Below are positions 32,985 to 42,569 of a stretch of 64,000 bases of DNA, piece by piece. Every line of letters begins with the position of its first letter. Position 1 is the stretch's first letter. Under the pieces are notes generated by a model that did not search any database, had not been told where the DNA came from, and saw only the letters and a list, made by a program, of their open reading frames with translations. Made by a program: the position numbers and the translations under genes. The DNA lies in assembly GCF_000316515.1 (NCBI RefSeq), contig NC_019675.1, forward strand, positions 1,389,964-1,453,963, in the 5' to 3' direction. The stretch comes from Cyanobium gracile PCC 6307. GTDB taxonomy: Bacteria; Cyanobacteriota; Cyanobacteriia; PCC-6307; Cyanobiaceae.

Positions 32985-34574
32985 TCAGGCGGCGGGGATT
33001 GGCGCACCGGCGTTGCCGATGCCAAGGCGTCGCAGCACCGGCAGGCGCCCGGCGGCGAAGGTCTCCCAGAAGTCCTGCAGGTGGCTCAGCGCCTGCTCCG
33101 GGTCCTCGATCGGCTGCCCCTCGGGGTCCTTGACGTTGCCGCCCGCCATGCCGATCCCCATCCACACCAGCTGGGCCAGGTCGGCCGCCGGCAGGCCGGC
33201 ATCGGCGACCTGCAGGAAGAAGGCCTCCAGCAGGTTGACGTTGACGGGCTGCAGCAGCACGGGCGAGAGCAGGGCGCCGATCTCCTCGCCCGCCGTGATC
33301 TGATCCAGGCAACGCTGATTGAAACCGGCGATGGCAGGCCCCGGCGATGGCGTCGCAGTGGGGAAGCCCACGCCGATCACCCCTGCGCCCGCGAGAACGG
33401 CGAGCCGCATCAGGGCATCCTCCAGATCCAGCGAGGCCTGCTCCATCAGCCAACCCAGGCTCTGGGGGCCATCGGCGAGGACCTCCTTCAACGTCCGCAC
33501 GAAGTCCGGATCGAGCCCCAGCCGGCCGAGGCTCGTATCGAAGGCGTCCCTGTCATCCCCTGATTCCGCGCAGGAATGCAGCTGCAGGTCCGCCAGGGTC
33601 CGGCGCCACCAGGGCGTCGATGGGGGGCAGGCTCCCCGGGCAAAGAGGTCGCGCCGGAAGGTCTGGTTGATCGCCAGATCGAAGAGCACCTCCCGCATCG
33701 GGGCATCCACCGCCTCCATCACCAGGGCGCGCCGCCCTGGATCCAGCAGCTCCGGGAACAGCTCCGGCAGGGAGGCCGAGCCGATCGGGGTGAGGCCGTG
33801 GGCCCTGCAGAGCCGGTGCATCGGGCCCACATAGAGCGGTTGGTGGGCCGCCTGGTATTCACCCACCAGATAGGCCTCAGGCAAGGGCTGAAACTGCTCG
33901 ATCTGGGATCGAAGTCCTGGGAGCTCATGGCCGAGGGGCCAGACGTTGTCCTCGCTGCCCATGCACCTCAGGAGGGTGTCCGCCGCCTTGCGAATGCCTG
34001 CCGCGGAGGTGCTGCCCCCCGCCCGCAGGGCCTCCTCCACACTCAGCATCTGCAGGGTGCTGCGCGACAACCAGCCCGGATAGGTGTTGTAGGAGCAGTA
34101 GAAGATTCCTCCCGGCCGCAGCAGCGAGCCGGCAGCGGCGATGAGGGCTTCCCTCACCGCGGGCCCCACCCAGCTCGCCAGTCCGTGGGCCACCACGACG
34201 TCGTAGGCCTCGGGCCAGCCACGGCAGGGGCCGGTGCTGGGCCGCCCCTCCGAAAATGTCGTCAGATCGGCCAGGGCGAACTGCACGTTGCCGAGGCCCA
34301 GCGCCTCGGCCTTGGCCCGGGCGCCGGCGATGTGGGTGGGATTCAGATCCAGTCCGTAGAAGCGGGCCCGGGGATGGGCCGCAGCATTGAAGAGCAGGTT
34401 GAGGCCGTGACCGCAACCGAGATCGAGATAGCTGAACTGTCTGTTGAGCAGGTCGGGATCCAGCCGGTGGCGGCCGCCCATCAGCGTGGCCAGCATGAGC
34501 CAGGACACCGAAAGCTCCCGGTGCAGGAAGGCGCCGTAGGTCTTCTCGGTGGGATAGGCGGGGTTGGGGTCCAT
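32985..34574 (-). CDS. SAM methyltransferase with regulatory domain
   Basis: From ATG 34574 the protein is 529 residues. It begins [22 protein letters not shown], then has motif [30 protein letters not shown], and [22 protein letters not shown]. After a class I methyltransferase domain, residues 220-500 match the methyltransferase regulatory domain pattern ([13 protein letters not shown], then [10 protein letters not shown] and [17 protein letters not shown]). Substrate unknown. The longer frame upstream runs across the nfu promoter and is rejected. It is divergent from the nfu gene. Confidence 0.85.
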   Translation of the reverse strand: MDPNPAYPTEKTYGAFLHRELSVSWLMLATLMGGRHRLDPDLLNRQFSYLDLGCGHGLNLLFNAAAHPRARFYGLDLNPTHIAGARAKAEALGLGNVQFALADLTTFSEGRPSTGPCRGWPEAYDVVVAHGLASWVGPAVREALIAAAGSLLRPGGIFYCSYNTYPGWLSRSTLQMLSVEEALRAGGSTSAAGIRKAADTLLRCMGSEDNVWPLGHELPGLRSQIEQFQPLPEAYLVGEYQAAHQPLYVGPMHRLCRAHGLTPIGSASLPELFPELLDPGRRALVMEAVDAPMREVLFDLAINQTFRRDLFARGACPPSTPWWRRTLADLQLHSCAESGDDRDAFDTSLGRLGLDPDFVRTLKEVLADGPQSLGWLMEQASLDLEDALMRLAVLAGAGVIGVGFPTATPSPGPAIAGFNQRCLDQITAGEEIGALLSPVLLQPVNVNLLEAFFLQVADAGLPAADLAQLVWMGIGMAGGNVKDPEGQPIEDPEQALSHLQDFWETFAAGRLPVLRRLGIGNAGAPIPAA

Positions 34575-34694
34575 CCCTGTGGGGCAGGCGCTGTGCGCGC
34601 AGGATGCCTCAGGAAACGGGCCCTGCCACCTGCCGCGGGGTTCGTCGGCCCTACGGAGACGGCGCCTAAGCTCGCTCCAGTGAGTAACCGAGCC

Positions 34695-34982
34695 ATGACC
34701 ACCGACACCGCCAGCCCCGAGAGCACGGCAGCTGCCGTGGAGAGCGACCCCCGCGCCCTCACCATCGAGAACGTGGAGCGGGTGCTCGACGAGCTGCGCC
34801 CTTACCTGATGGCAGATGGCGGCAACGTGGAGATCGTCGAGATCGACGGTCCGGTGGTGAAGGTGCGGCTGCAGGGTGCCTGCGGCTCCTGCCCCAGCAG
34901 CACCATGACCTTGAAGATGGGCATCGAGCGCAAGCTGCGCGAAGCGATCCCCGAAGTGAGCGAAGTGGTGCAGGTGCTCTGA
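34695..34982 (+). CDS. NifU C-terminal-domain (Nfu) iron-sulfur scaffold
   Basis: From ATG 34695 the 95-residue protein contains [29 protein letters not shown] and the CGSC metal-binding motif within [23 protein letters not shown]. Cyanobacterial Nfu carries an iron-sulfur cluster to targets such as photosystem I. The gene begins 120 bases from the divergent methyltransferase gene. Confidence 0.95.
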   Translation: MTTDTASPESTAAAVESDPRALTIENVERVLDELRPYLMADGGNVEIVEIDGPVVKVRLQGACGSCPSSTMTLKMGIERKLREAIPEVSEVVQVL

Positions 34983-35041
34983 ACCCTGAAACCCCCACAG
35001 GGCGAATCTTCGGCCCATCTGCCGACCATACGCCTGCTGGG

Positions 35042-35217
35042 CTACATCAATGGGTTGCCGATCGCGTGGTGGTCCAGCCCCAGGGCGGCGGCGGCCCTGA
35101 TCAGTAAACGATCCGCCGTGGTGAGGGTCAACGTCTCCCGGCTGGCGATGGCCAGATGGAGAGCATCGCCACTGCGTAGCGGCAGGCTGGCCAGTTCCTG
35201 CAACCATTGCCTAGCCT
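35042..35217 (-). pseudogene. C-terminal remnant of a VapC (PIN) toxin
   Basis: The minus-strand frame from about 35217 reads ARQWLQELASLPLRSGDALHLAIASRETLTLTTADRLLIRAAAALGL and stops at 35042. LRSGDALHLAIA and TTAD are PIN-domain C-terminal motifs. The N-terminal half, with the first catalytic Asp, is gone. It follows an intact Phd-type antitoxin gene. Confidence 0.72.
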
Positions 35218-35292
35218 ACAGAACATCAACCGTTGGTGAGATCACCCCGGCGCACACAGAGGGAGCCCCCACCGGCTCCCTGGGCTGGGGCA

Positions 35293-35544
35293 TCATCCCC
35301 GATCCCGCCGCAGCTCACCCACCAGAGCGACAGCGTCGCCTGGAAAGGGGGCCTGGTGGTCATGGAACCGCCGCAGCCGCTCCAGCCATGGCGTCGGGGC
35401 TTCCTCCACTGGGGCCGGGATTTCGCGCACCAGTCGGGCCACCGGTTGTCCACGGCGGGTGATCACCACCTCGTCGCCCATCTCCACCGCTTCCAGAAGG
35501 GCGGAAAGCTGCGCCTTCGCTTCGGCCAATCCAACGATACGCAT
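35293..35544 (-). CDS. Phd/YefM-type antitoxin, toxin partner decayed
   Basis: The 83-residue protein begins MRIVGLAEAKAQLSALLEAVEMGDEVVITRRGQPVARLV, the complete Phd/YefM DNA-binding domain, and continues with a short acidic and aromatic toxin-binding tail (TPWLERLRRFHDHQAPFPGD). It resembles the antitoxin at 41901, which still has a toxin. The downstream toxin is only a tail. Confidence 0.85.
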   Translation of the reverse strand: MRIVGLAEAKAQLSALLEAVEMGDEVVITRRGQPVARLVREIPAPVEEAPTPWLERLRRFHDHQAPFPGDAVALVGELRRDRG

Positions 35545-35624
35545 GGTCAGGTGGTCAGATGGTCCCCTAGCTGTAGGCCCGGTGTCCGACCTGGAACGCC
35601 GGTCCGTAGGCTGCCCCCAAGACG

Positions 35625-36914
35625 ATGGGCCTTCCCGTGCTGGATCAGCGCCTGCTGCGCAACGACCCGACGCTGATCACCGGCCCGCTGGCCCGGCGCG
35701 GCATGGCCACCGACCTTTCCGGGCTGCGCCAGCTGGCCCTCGAGGCCCGCGACCTGGAGCAGCGGCGCAGTGAGCTGCAGGCGGAGGGCAACCGCATCGG
35801 CAAGGAGGTGGGCGAGCGCATCAGGGCCGGCGCCGCCCCGGGCGGGGAGGAGGTGAAGGAGCTGCGGGAGCAGGGCAACCGGATCAAGCGCCAGGTGGCT
35901 GAACTCGAAGACCAGGAGAAGGGGATCGAAGCGCAGCTGCAGCAGCAGCTGTTGGTGCTGCCCAACCTGCCCTCCCCCCTCTGCCCGTCGGGCAGCAGCG
36001 AGGCAGAAAACGTGGAGGTGAAGCGCTGGGGCACACCGCGCCGCGAAACCGGCCTGCAGGAGCACTGGCAGATCGCCGAGCGGCTCGGCATCGTCGACAG
36101 CGAGCGCTCGGTGCGCATCGCCCAGAGCCGCTTCGTCACCCTGCTGGGCCAGGGCGCCCGGCTGGAGCGGGCCCTGATCAGCTTCATGCTCGATCGCCAC
36201 GCTGCGCGGGGCTACACCGAGGTGCTTCCGCCGGTGCTGGTGAACACCGCCAGCCTCACCGGCTCCGGTCAGCTGCCCAAGTTCGCCGAGGAAAGCTTCC
36301 GCTGCGCCGACGACGACCTCTGGCTCACCCCCACCGCCGAGGTGCCGCTCACGTCCCTCCATCGCGGCGAGGTGCTGGGGGCCGAGCAGCTGCCACTCAG
36401 GTACGCCGCCTACACCCCCTGCTTCCGCCGCGAAGCCGGCTCCTACGGCCGCGACACCCGCGGCCTGATCCGCCTGCACCAGTTCAACAAGGTGGAGCTC
36501 TACTGGTTCGTGGCCCCGGAGGAATCGGAGGCGGCCCACGAGCAGCTCACCCTCGATGCCGAGGCGATCCTGGAGGCCCTCGAGCTGCCCTACCGGCGGC
36601 TGGAGCTGTGCACGGGAGATCTGGGCTTCTCCGCCGCCCGCACCTACGACCTGGAGGTGTGGCTGGCAGGCGCCGGCACCTACCGGGAGATCTCCAGCTG
36701 CAGCACCTGCGGCGACTTCCAGGCCCGGCGGGCCTCGATCCGCTTCCGGGACGGCAAGACCACCCGCCTGCTGCACACCCTCAACGGCAGCGGCCTGGCC
36801 GTGGGCCGCACCATGGCCGCCCTGCTGGAGGCGGGCCAGCAACCGGATGGCAGCGTCAGGATTCCGGCGGCCCTGGTGCCGTACATGGGGGCTGAGTGGA
36901 TCAAGGGGAACTGA
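35625..36914 (+). CDS. serS: seryl-tRNA synthetase
   Basis: The 429-residue class II synthetase begins with the N-terminal coiled-coil tRNA-binding arm (LRQLALEARDLEQRRSELQAEGN and the following helix up to about residue 105). Motif 2 is CFRREAGSYGRDTRGLIRLHQF and motif 3 is NGSGLAVGRTMAALLE. It charges tRNA-Ser and tRNA-Sec-like acceptors with serine. A GTG at 35637 is an alternative start that fits homologues beginning LDQRLLR. Confidence 0.97.
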   Translation: MGLPVLDQRLLRNDPTLITGPLARRGMATDLSGLRQLALEARDLEQRRSELQAEGNRIGKEVGERIRAGAAPGGEEVKELREQGNRIKRQVAELEDQEKGIEAQLQQQLLVLPNLPSPLCPSGSSEAENVEVKRWGTPRRETGLQEHWQIAERLGIVDSERSVRIAQSRFVTLLGQGARLERALISFMLDRHAARGYTEVLPPVLVNTASLTGSGQLPKFAEESFRCADDDLWLTPTAEVPLTSLHRGEVLGAEQLPLRYAAYTPCFRREAGSYGRDTRGLIRLHQFNKVELYWFVAPEESEAAHEQLTLDAEAILEALELPYRRLELCTGDLGFSAARTYDLEVWLAGAGTYREISSCSTCGDFQARRASIRFRDGKTTRLLHTLNGSGLAVGRTMAALLEAGQQPDGSVRIPAALVPYMGAEWIKGN

Positions 36915-36930
36915 GATCTCGCCCCGAAGA

Positions 36931-37311
36931 TCAGCCTCTTGGAGTCTGGAGCGTCTGATCCAGATACTGATCCAGCAGGGTACCGGGCAAAAGTGGCCCA
37001 TCCCTGAACAGCAGGCCGAGGTGGATGCCGTAGCCCTTGGAACTCACCCACTGCACTCGGGCCGGCAACGTCACACTCTGCTTCTCCTCGAAGTCGCTGA
37101 CATCGAGCCAGACCTCCTCGCTGACGTCCACGTCGAGAACTCCACGGCGGACAACGCAGGCGCCCGTGCGACTCAGATCGGTCACCGTCACGTAGACGGT
37201 GCGACCAGAAGCCAGCCGCATGCTGGCGGACACCCCCTGAGGCAGAACGTGGCGCAGGGCACTGCGAACATCTTCACTCTGCCCTTCTCGCTCACTCTGC
37301 TCCGGTGACAT
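36931..37311 (-). CDS. PilZ-domain protein (c-di-GMP receptor candidate)
   Basis: The 126-residue protein has RSALR, matching the RxxxR PilZ motif, and DLSRTGACVV, matching D/NxSxxG, followed by LPARVQWVSSKGYGIHLGLLF. Both c-di-GMP-binding motifs are intact. It is a single-domain PilZ protein, so it would act by binding partners. It faces serS convergently and lies before rseP. A related protein is encoded at 52941-53306. Confidence 0.8.
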   Translation of the reverse strand: MSPEQSEREGQSEDVRSALRHVLPQGVSASMRLASGRTVYVTVTDLSRTGACVVRRGVLDVDVSEEVWLDVSDFEEKQSVTLPARVQWVSSKGYGIHLGLLFRDGPLLPGTLLDQYLDQTLQTPRG

Positions 37312-37452
37312 TCACTTAGCTGTCAACACCATCGGGCCCATCGTATCCCCGTATCCGATGGGCGCCACGGGCCTGGGCCCGAACCGGGGCGCGATCCACA
37401 ACAGTGGCGGGGCGGTTCCCGCAGAATGGTGTGAATGGCGACGGGAAACTGA

Positions 37453-38541
37453 ATGGGTGTACTGACGGCGCTGGCGATCCTGGCGGGCCTGATCGTGGTG
37501 CACGAGGCCGGCCACTTCTTCGCCGCCACCTGGCAGGGCATCCGGGTCAGCGGTTTCTCGATCGGCTTCGGGCCCGCCCTGATCCAGCGGCGGCGCCGTG
37601 GCGTGCTCTTCGCCCTGCGGGCCATCCCCCTGGGCGGGTTCGTGGCCTTCCCCGACGACGAGGAGGACAGCAGCATCGCCGCCGACGATCCCGACCTGAT
37701 GGGCAACCGGCCCCTGGCCCAGCGGGCCCTGGTGATCGCCGCCGGCGTCATCGCCAACCTGTTGCTGGCCTGGAGCGTGCTGCTGGCCCAGGGGCTGGTG
37801 CTCGGCATCCCCTCCGGCTTCAGCACCACCCCCGGTGTGGTGGTGGCCGCCGTGCAGCCCGGCCAGGCGGCCGCCGGTTCCGGCCTGCAGCCGGGCGATC
37901 GCATCGTGGCGGTGGACGGCACCCCCCTGGCCGGCGGCCAGGACGCGGTGATGGCCCTGGTGGAGCGCATCAAGGAGGCCCCCGGCCGCACCCTGCGCCT
38001 GCAGGCCGACCGCAACGGCACCCTCCTGCGGCTGCCCCTCACCCCCACGGACAGCGGCGGCATCGGCCGCATCGGCGCCCAGCTGCAGCCCAACGGCACC
38101 GAGTCCTTCCGGCCGGCCACCAGCCCGCTGGAGCCGATCCTGCAGGCCAACCACGACTTCCTGGCGCTCACCCGCCGCACCGTCGAGGGCTTCGGCACCC
38201 TGCTCACCCACTTCGGCGAAACCGCCCCCCAGGTGTCGGGGCCGGTGAAGATCGTCGAGATGGGGGCCTCCCTGGCCAGCCAGGGCGGCAGCAGCCTGTT
38301 CCTGTTCACCGCCCTGATCTCGATCAACCTGGCGGTGCTCAACGCCCTTCCCCTGCCCCTGCTCGACGGCGGCCAGTTCGCCCTGCTGCTGCTGGAGGGG
38401 GTGCGGGGCCGCCCCCTGGCCGACCGGTACCAGATGGCCTTCATGCAGTCGGGCTTCGTCTTCCTGGTGGGCCTCTCCCTGGTGCTGATCGTCAAGGACA
38501 CCAGCCAGCTGCCCGCCATCCAGCAGCTGCTCAGCCGCTGA
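37453..38541 (+). CDS. rseP: site-2 membrane metalloprotease RseP
   Basis: The 362-residue protein starts with HEAGH (His17, Glu18, His21) in the first helix, the zinc site, and carries a PDZ domain (TPGVVVAAVQPGQAAAGSGLQPGDRIVAVDG) and a C-terminal LPLPLLDGGQFALLLLEG, the third zinc-ligand region. RseP-type enzymes cut membrane-anchored anti-sigma factors and signal peptides. It is two bases before nth. Confidence 0.96.
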   Translation: MGVLTALAILAGLIVVHEAGHFFAATWQGIRVSGFSIGFGPALIQRRRRGVLFALRAIPLGGFVAFPDDEEDSSIAADDPDLMGNRPLAQRALVIAAGVIANLLLAWSVLLAQGLVLGIPSGFSTTPGVVVAAVQPGQAAAGSGLQPGDRIVAVDGTPLAGGQDAVMALVERIKEAPGRTLRLQADRNGTLLRLPLTPTDSGGIGRIGAQLQPNGTESFRPATSPLEPILQANHDFLALTRRTVEGFGTLLTHFGETAPQVSGPVKIVEMGASLASQGGSSLFLFTALISINLAVLNALPLPLLDGGQFALLLLEGVRGRPLADRYQMAFMQSGFVFLVGLSLVLIVKDTSQLPAIQQLLSR

Positions 38542-38542
38542 G

Positions 38543-39190
38543 GTGCCCCGCTTCCCCAGCCCGCGCACCCGGGCGCCGCTGATCCTCGAGCGCCTCGGCG
38601 TCCTCTACCCGGAGGCCACCTGCTCCCTCGACTGGCGCACCCCCTGGGAGCTGCTCGTGGCCACCATGCTCTCGGCCCAGTGCACCGACGAGCGAGTCAA
38701 CAAGGTGACCCCGGCCCTGTTCGAGCGCTTCCCCGATGCCGCCGCCGCCGCCGCCGTCGAGAGCGAGGCGGTGGAGCCCTATGTGCAGTCGACCGGCTTC
38801 TACCGCAACAAGGCGAAGCACATCGTGGCCGCGTCCCGCCTGCTGATGGAACGCCACGGGGGGGCCGTGCCGGCGTCGATGGAGGAGCTGCTGCCCCTGC
38901 CGGGGGTGGCCCGCAAGACCGCCAACGTGGTGCTGGCCCACGCCTTCGGCATCAACGCCGGCGTCACTGTGGACACCCACGTGAAACGGCTGGCCAATCG
39001 CCTGCGCCTCACCCGCCACAGCGACCCGAAGCGGATCGAACCGGATCTGATGAAGCTGGTGCCACGGCCCCAGTGGGAGACCCTCTCGATCCGGCTGATC
39101 TTCCACGGCCGGGCCGTCTGTGTGGCCCGCAAGCCCCGCTGCGCCGGCTGCGGCCTGGCCGATCTCTGCCCCAGCCACCCGGGCCCCTGA
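38543..39190 (+). CDS. nth: endonuclease III, DNA glycosylase/AP lyase
   Basis: The 215-residue protein has LLVATMLSAQCTDERVN, the helix-hairpin-helix LPGVARKTANVVLAHAFG with the catalytic Lys, VDTHVKRLANRL with the catalytic Asp, and the cluster motif C-x6-C-x2-C-x5-C in CVARKPRCAGCGLADLC. It removes oxidised pyrimidines. The start is GTG 38543, two bases after the rseP stop, so coupling is likely. Confidence 0.96.
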   Translation: MPRFPSPRTRAPLILERLGVLYPEATCSLDWRTPWELLVATMLSAQCTDERVNKVTPALFERFPDAAAAAAVESEAVEPYVQSTGFYRNKAKHIVAASRLLMERHGGAVPASMEELLPLPGVARKTANVVLAHAFGINAGVTVDTHVKRLANRLRLTRHSDPKRIEPDLMKLVPRPQWETLSIRLIFHGRAVCVARKPRCAGCGLADLCPSHPGP

Positions 39191-39265
39191 GCCTGGTCGG
39201 CCGGGGTGGACCTGGCGGGCCAGACGGTAAGATGGCGGGCTGAAGTTTCTCCCTCCTCCGGCCGC

Positions 39266-39568
39266 ATGGCGAAAAAGTCGATGATCGCGCGTGACGTCAA
39301 GCGCCGCAAGATCGTGGAGCGCTTCGCAGCGCGCCGGGCCGCCCTCAAGGAGGCCTTCGATGCGGCCGGCGATCCGATGGAGCGCCTGGAGATCCACCGC
39401 AAGCTGCAGTCGCTGCCCCGCAACAGCGCCCCCAACCGCATCCGCAACCGCTGCTGGGCCACCGGCAAGCCCCGCGGCTACTACCGCGATTTCGGCCTCT
39501 GCCGTAACCAGCTGCGCGAGCGGGCCCACAAGGGCGAGCTCCCCGGCGTCGTCAAGTCCAGCTGGTGA
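39266..39568 (+). CDS. rpsN: 30S ribosomal protein S14
   Basis: From ATG 39266 the 100-residue protein begins [21 protein letters not shown] and contains [34 protein letters not shown], the long, zinc-free S14 form. It lies between nth and pnp, an order common in marine and freshwater Synechococcus-type genomes. A longer upstream frame is not family-like. Confidence 0.98.
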   Translation: MAKKSMIARDVKRRKIVERFAARRAALKEAFDAAGDPMERLEIHRKLQSLPRNSAPNRIRNRCWATGKPRGYYRDFGLCRNQLRERAHKGELPGVVKSSW

Positions 39569-39614
39569 GCAGCGGGCTCCGGCCCAGCCACTGCAACGGC
39601 TTTCCGTCGCTTCA

Positions 39615-39639
39615 GGCGCCCCGCGTGGGCGCCTTCTTC
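39615..39639 (+). terminator. intrinsic terminator between rpsN and pnp
   Basis: GGCGCCC (39615-39621), loop CGCGT, GGGCGCC (39627-39633), then TTCTTC. It is a strong stem with a T-rich but interrupted tail 46 bases after rpsN. Confidence 0.65.
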
Positions 39640-39698
39640 ATGGCCAGGAAGGGCGGATGCGAGAATGCACCACGACAACAAAACGGACATAACGCCCA

Positions 39699-41828
39699 GT
39701 GCAAGGACACACTCAGTCGATCTCCTTCGATGGTCGGGAGATCCGGCTGACCAGCGGCCGATTTGCGCCCCAGGCCGGGGGCTCGGTGATGGTGGAATGC
39801 GGTGATACGGCAATTCTGGTCACCGCCACCCGCTCGAAAGGCCGGGAGGGCATCGATTTCCTCCCCCTGATCTGCGACTACGAAGAACGCCTCTACGCCG
39901 CCGGCCGCATCCCCGGCAGCTTCATGCGCCGGGAGGCGCGCCCCCCCGAGCGGGCCACCCTCACCTGCCGCCTGATCGACCGGCCGATGCGGCCCCTCTT
40001 CCCGAGCTGGCTGCGGGACGACCTGCAGATCGTCGCCACCTGCATGTCGCTCGATGAGCGGGTTCCCCCCGACGTGCTCGCCGTCACCGGCGCCTCGATG
40101 GCCACCCTGCTGGCGAAGATTCCCTTCATGGGCCCCATGGCCGCCGTGCGCGTCGGCCTGCTGGGCGACGACTTCGTCCTTAACCCCAGCTTCCGCGAGA
40201 TAGAGCGCAGCGAGCTCGACCTGGTGGTGGCCGGCACCCCCTCCGGTGTGGTGATGGTGGAAGCGGGCGCCAACCAGCTGCCCGAGCAGGACGTGATCGA
40301 GGCCATCGATTTCGGCTACGAGGCCGTCGGCGAACTGATCCGTGCCCAGCTGGCCCTGCTCAAGGAGCTCGGCATCGAGCAGGTGCTGCCCGAGGAGCGC
40401 AGCGAGGATCCCGCCCTGCCCACCTTCCTGGAGAAGGAATGCGCCAAGGGCATCGGTGAGGTGCTCAAGCACTTCGAGCAGACCAAGTCCGAGCGGGACG
40501 AGAAGCTCGACGCCATCAAGGCCGAGGTGGCCGAGAAGATCGCCGCCCTCGACGGCGAGGATCCGATCAAGGTGGCCGTGAGCAGCAACGGCAAGCTGCT
40601 CGGCAACACCTACAAGGGCCTCACCAAGAAGCTGATGCGTCAGCAGATCCTCGTCGAGGGCAAGCGGGTGGATGGCCGCAGCCTCGACGAGGTGCGCCCC
40701 ATCCAGGCCGCCGCCGGCGTGCTGCCCAAGCGTGTCCACGGCTCGGGCCTGTTCCAGCGCGGGCTCACCCAGGTGCTCTCCTGCGCCACCCTCGGCACCC
40801 CGAGCGACGCCCAGGAGATGGACGACCTCAACCCCAACAGCGAGAAGACCTACCTCCACCACTACAACTTCCCCCCCTACTCGGTCGGTGAGACCCGGCC
40901 GATGCGCTCCCCCGGTCGCCGCGAGATCGGCCACGGCGCCCTGGCCGAGCGGGCCCTGATCCCCGTGCTGCCCTCCAAGGAGAGCTTCCCCTACGTTCTG
41001 CGGGTGGTCTCGGAGTGCCTCAGCTCCAACGGCTCCACCTCGATGGGCTCGGTTTGCGGCAGCACCCTGGCCCTGATGGACGCCGGCGTGCCCCTGGCGG
41101 CCCCGGTGAGCGGCGCGGCCATGGGTCTGATCAAGGAGGGCGAGGAGGTGCGCATCCTCACCGACATCCAGGGCATCGAGGACTTCCTCGGCGACATGGA
41201 CTTCAAGGTGGCCGGCACCGAAAAGGGCATCACCGCCCTGCAGATGGACATGAAGATCACCGGCCTGGCGGTGAAAACGATCGCCGAAGCCATCAACCAG
41301 GCCCGCCCGGCCCGGCTGCACATCCTCGGCAAGATGCTCGAGGCGATCGACAAGCCCCGCGACGTCCTCTCCCCCCACGCCCCGCGCCTGCTCAGCTTCC
41401 GCATCGATCCGGAACTCATCGGCACGGTGATCGGTCCCGGCGGCCGCACCATCAAGGGCATCACCGAGCGCACCAACACCAAGATCGACATCGAGGACGG
41501 CGGCATCGTCACGATCGCCAGCCATGACGGCGCCGCCGCCGAGGAGGCCCAGCGCATCATCGAGGGCCTCACCCGTCGCGTCAGCGAAGGGGAGGTGTTC
41601 AACGGCTCGGTCACCCGGGTGATCCCGATCGGCGCCTTCGTGGAGATCCTGCCCGGCAAGGAGGGGATGATCCACATCTCCCAGCTCTCCGAAGCCCGGG
41701 TCGAGAAGGTGGAGGACGTGGTCAACGTCGGCGACCAGGTGACCGTGCGGGTGCGGGAGATCGACAACCGCGGCCGCATCAACCTCACCCTGCGGGGCGT
41801 TCCCCAGCAGGAGCCGGCGGCGGTCTGA
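39699..41828 (+). CDS. pnp: polynucleotide phosphorylase
   Basis: The 709-residue enzyme (GTG start at 39699) has two RNase PH domains ([14 protein letters not shown] and the second with [31 protein letters not shown]), a KH domain ([28 protein letters not shown]) and an S1 domain ending [29 protein letters not shown]. It degrades RNA phosphorolytically and adds tails in cyanobacteria. It follows rpsN. Confidence 0.97.
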   Translation: MQGHTQSISFDGREIRLTSGRFAPQAGGSVMVECGDTAILVTATRSKGREGIDFLPLICDYEERLYAAGRIPGSFMRREARPPERATLTCRLIDRPMRPLFPSWLRDDLQIVATCMSLDERVPPDVLAVTGASMATLLAKIPFMGPMAAVRVGLLGDDFVLNPSFREIERSELDLVVAGTPSGVVMVEAGANQLPEQDVIEAIDFGYEAVGELIRAQLALLKELGIEQVLPEERSEDPALPTFLEKECAKGIGEVLKHFEQTKSERDEKLDAIKAEVAEKIAALDGEDPIKVAVSSNGKLLGNTYKGLTKKLMRQQILVEGKRVDGRSLDEVRPIQAAAGVLPKRVHGSGLFQRGLTQVLSCATLGTPSDAQEMDDLNPNSEKTYLHHYNFPPYSVGETRPMRSPGRREIGHGALAERALIPVLPSKESFPYVLRVVSECLSSNGSTSMGSVCGSTLALMDAGVPLAAPVSGAAMGLIKEGEEVRILTDIQGIEDFLGDMDFKVAGTEKGITALQMDMKITGLAVKTIAEAINQARPARLHILGKMLEAIDKPRDVLSPHAPRLLSFRIDPELIGTVIGPGGRTIKGITERTNTKIDIEDGGIVTIASHDGAAAEEAQRIIEGLTRRVSEGEVFNGSVTRVIPIGAFVEILPGKEGMIHISQLSEARVEKVEDVVNVGDQVTVRVREIDNRGRINLTLRGVPQQEPAAV

Positions 41829-41870
41829 CCGCTGCGGAGGCCTGGCCGCAAGGCTGGGTCCTCGCCCCTA

Positions 41871-41890
41871 AACTGGTTGGCAACTGGTTG
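41871..41890 (+). promoter_or_regulatory. direct repeat upstream of the Phd/VapC pair
   Basis: AACTGGTTG occurs at 41871-41879 and again at 41882-41890, eleven bases apart (one helical turn), just before the antitoxin ATG at 41901. It is a candidate autorepressor site for the antitoxin. Confidence 0.4.
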
Positions 41891-41900
41891 AAACCTGTCG

Positions 41901-42143
41901 ATGAAGACCGTCGGGGCCTTCGAGGCCAAGACCCACCTCTCCAGCCTGCTGGAGGAGGTGGCCGGTGGCGAGGAGATCCTGATCACCCGCCACGGCAGGC
42001 CCCTGGCACGGTTGGTTCCGGTCGATTCCCGTGGCCGCGAGCGTCGCCTTGAGGCCATCGACCGTCTGCGGAGCTTCGCCAACGGCCGGCGCCTCCATGG
42101 CCTCTCGATCCGTGAGTTGCGGGACGAAGGCCGCCGGTGCTGA
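41901..42143 (+). CDS. Phd/YefM-type antitoxin
   Basis: The 80-residue protein begins MKTVGAFEAKTHLSSLLEEVAGGEEILITRHGRPLARLVPV, a complete Phd DNA-binding fold, with a tail (RLEAIDRLRSFANGRRLHGLSIRELRDEGRR) that should bind the toxin. The stop overlaps the toxin start by seven bases. Confidence 0.92.
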   Translation: MKTVGAFEAKTHLSSLLEEVAGGEEILITRHGRPLARLVPVDSRGRERRLEAIDRLRSFANGRRLHGLSIRELRDEGRRC

Positions 42144-42553
42144 GGTTCGTCGCCGACGTTTCCGCCGTGTGCGCCTGGTGCTTCGATGACGAGCGCACCA
42201 CGGCCTCAGAGGCGCTCCTGGCCCGGTTGCCGGAGTCGGAACTCTGCGTGCCGGCGCTGTTTCTCTGGGAGCTGGCCAACGTGCTGCTGATGGCCGAACA
42301 GCGCGGCCGGATCAGCGCAGCGGATCGGAGCCAGTTCCTCGCCCTTGTGGGTCAGCTCGATCCGGCCATCGATCCCGCCGATCCGAGCGTCGTCTGGCAC
42401 GACGTGCTGAGCCTGGCGGCCCAGCACCGGCTCACCAGCTACGACGCCACCTATCTGGAACTGGCGATGCGCGCAGGTCTCCCGCTGGCCAGTCGTGACA
42501 ACGCGCTGATCGAGGCCGCCCGGAGCTGCGGGCTGGCGCTGCTCGCCTGCTGA
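42137..42553 (+). CDS. VapC-type PIN ribonuclease toxin
   Basis: The 138-residue protein begins LRFVADVSAVCAWCFDDE (first acidic residue of the PIN site), has WELANVLLMAEQRGRI (Glu) and ends with LTSYDATYLELAMRAGLPLASRDNAL (further Asp residues). All four PIN acidic positions seem present, so it should be an active RNase controlled by the overlapping antitoxin. Confidence 0.9.
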   Translation: MLRFVADVSAVCAWCFDDERTTASEALLARLPESELCVPALFLWELANVLLMAEQRGRISAADRSQFLALVGQLDPAIDPADPSVVWHDVLSLAAQHRLTSYDATYLELAMRAGLPLASRDNALIEAARSCGLALLAC

Positions 42554-42569
42554 ATCGGCTGGGTCCCGC

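Noticed and set aside
31392-33563. Long open frame (723 codons) opposite lepA
   Set aside because: It is antisense to lepA and the adjacent methyltransferase; no motif.
34575-35207. Upstream extension of the methyltransferase frame
   Set aside because: It would run antisense across the nfu gene; the ATG at 34574 begins the conserved sequence.
37312-38568. Open frame of 418 codons opposite rseP
   Set aside because: It is antisense to a certain gene, His/Gln/Gly-rich and without recognisable domain.
39612-41675. Long open frame (687 codons) opposite pnp on the minus strand
   Set aside because: It is the antisense of a clear PNPase gene in very GC-rich DNA and has low-complexity Gly/Ala/His-rich sequence without any family motif.
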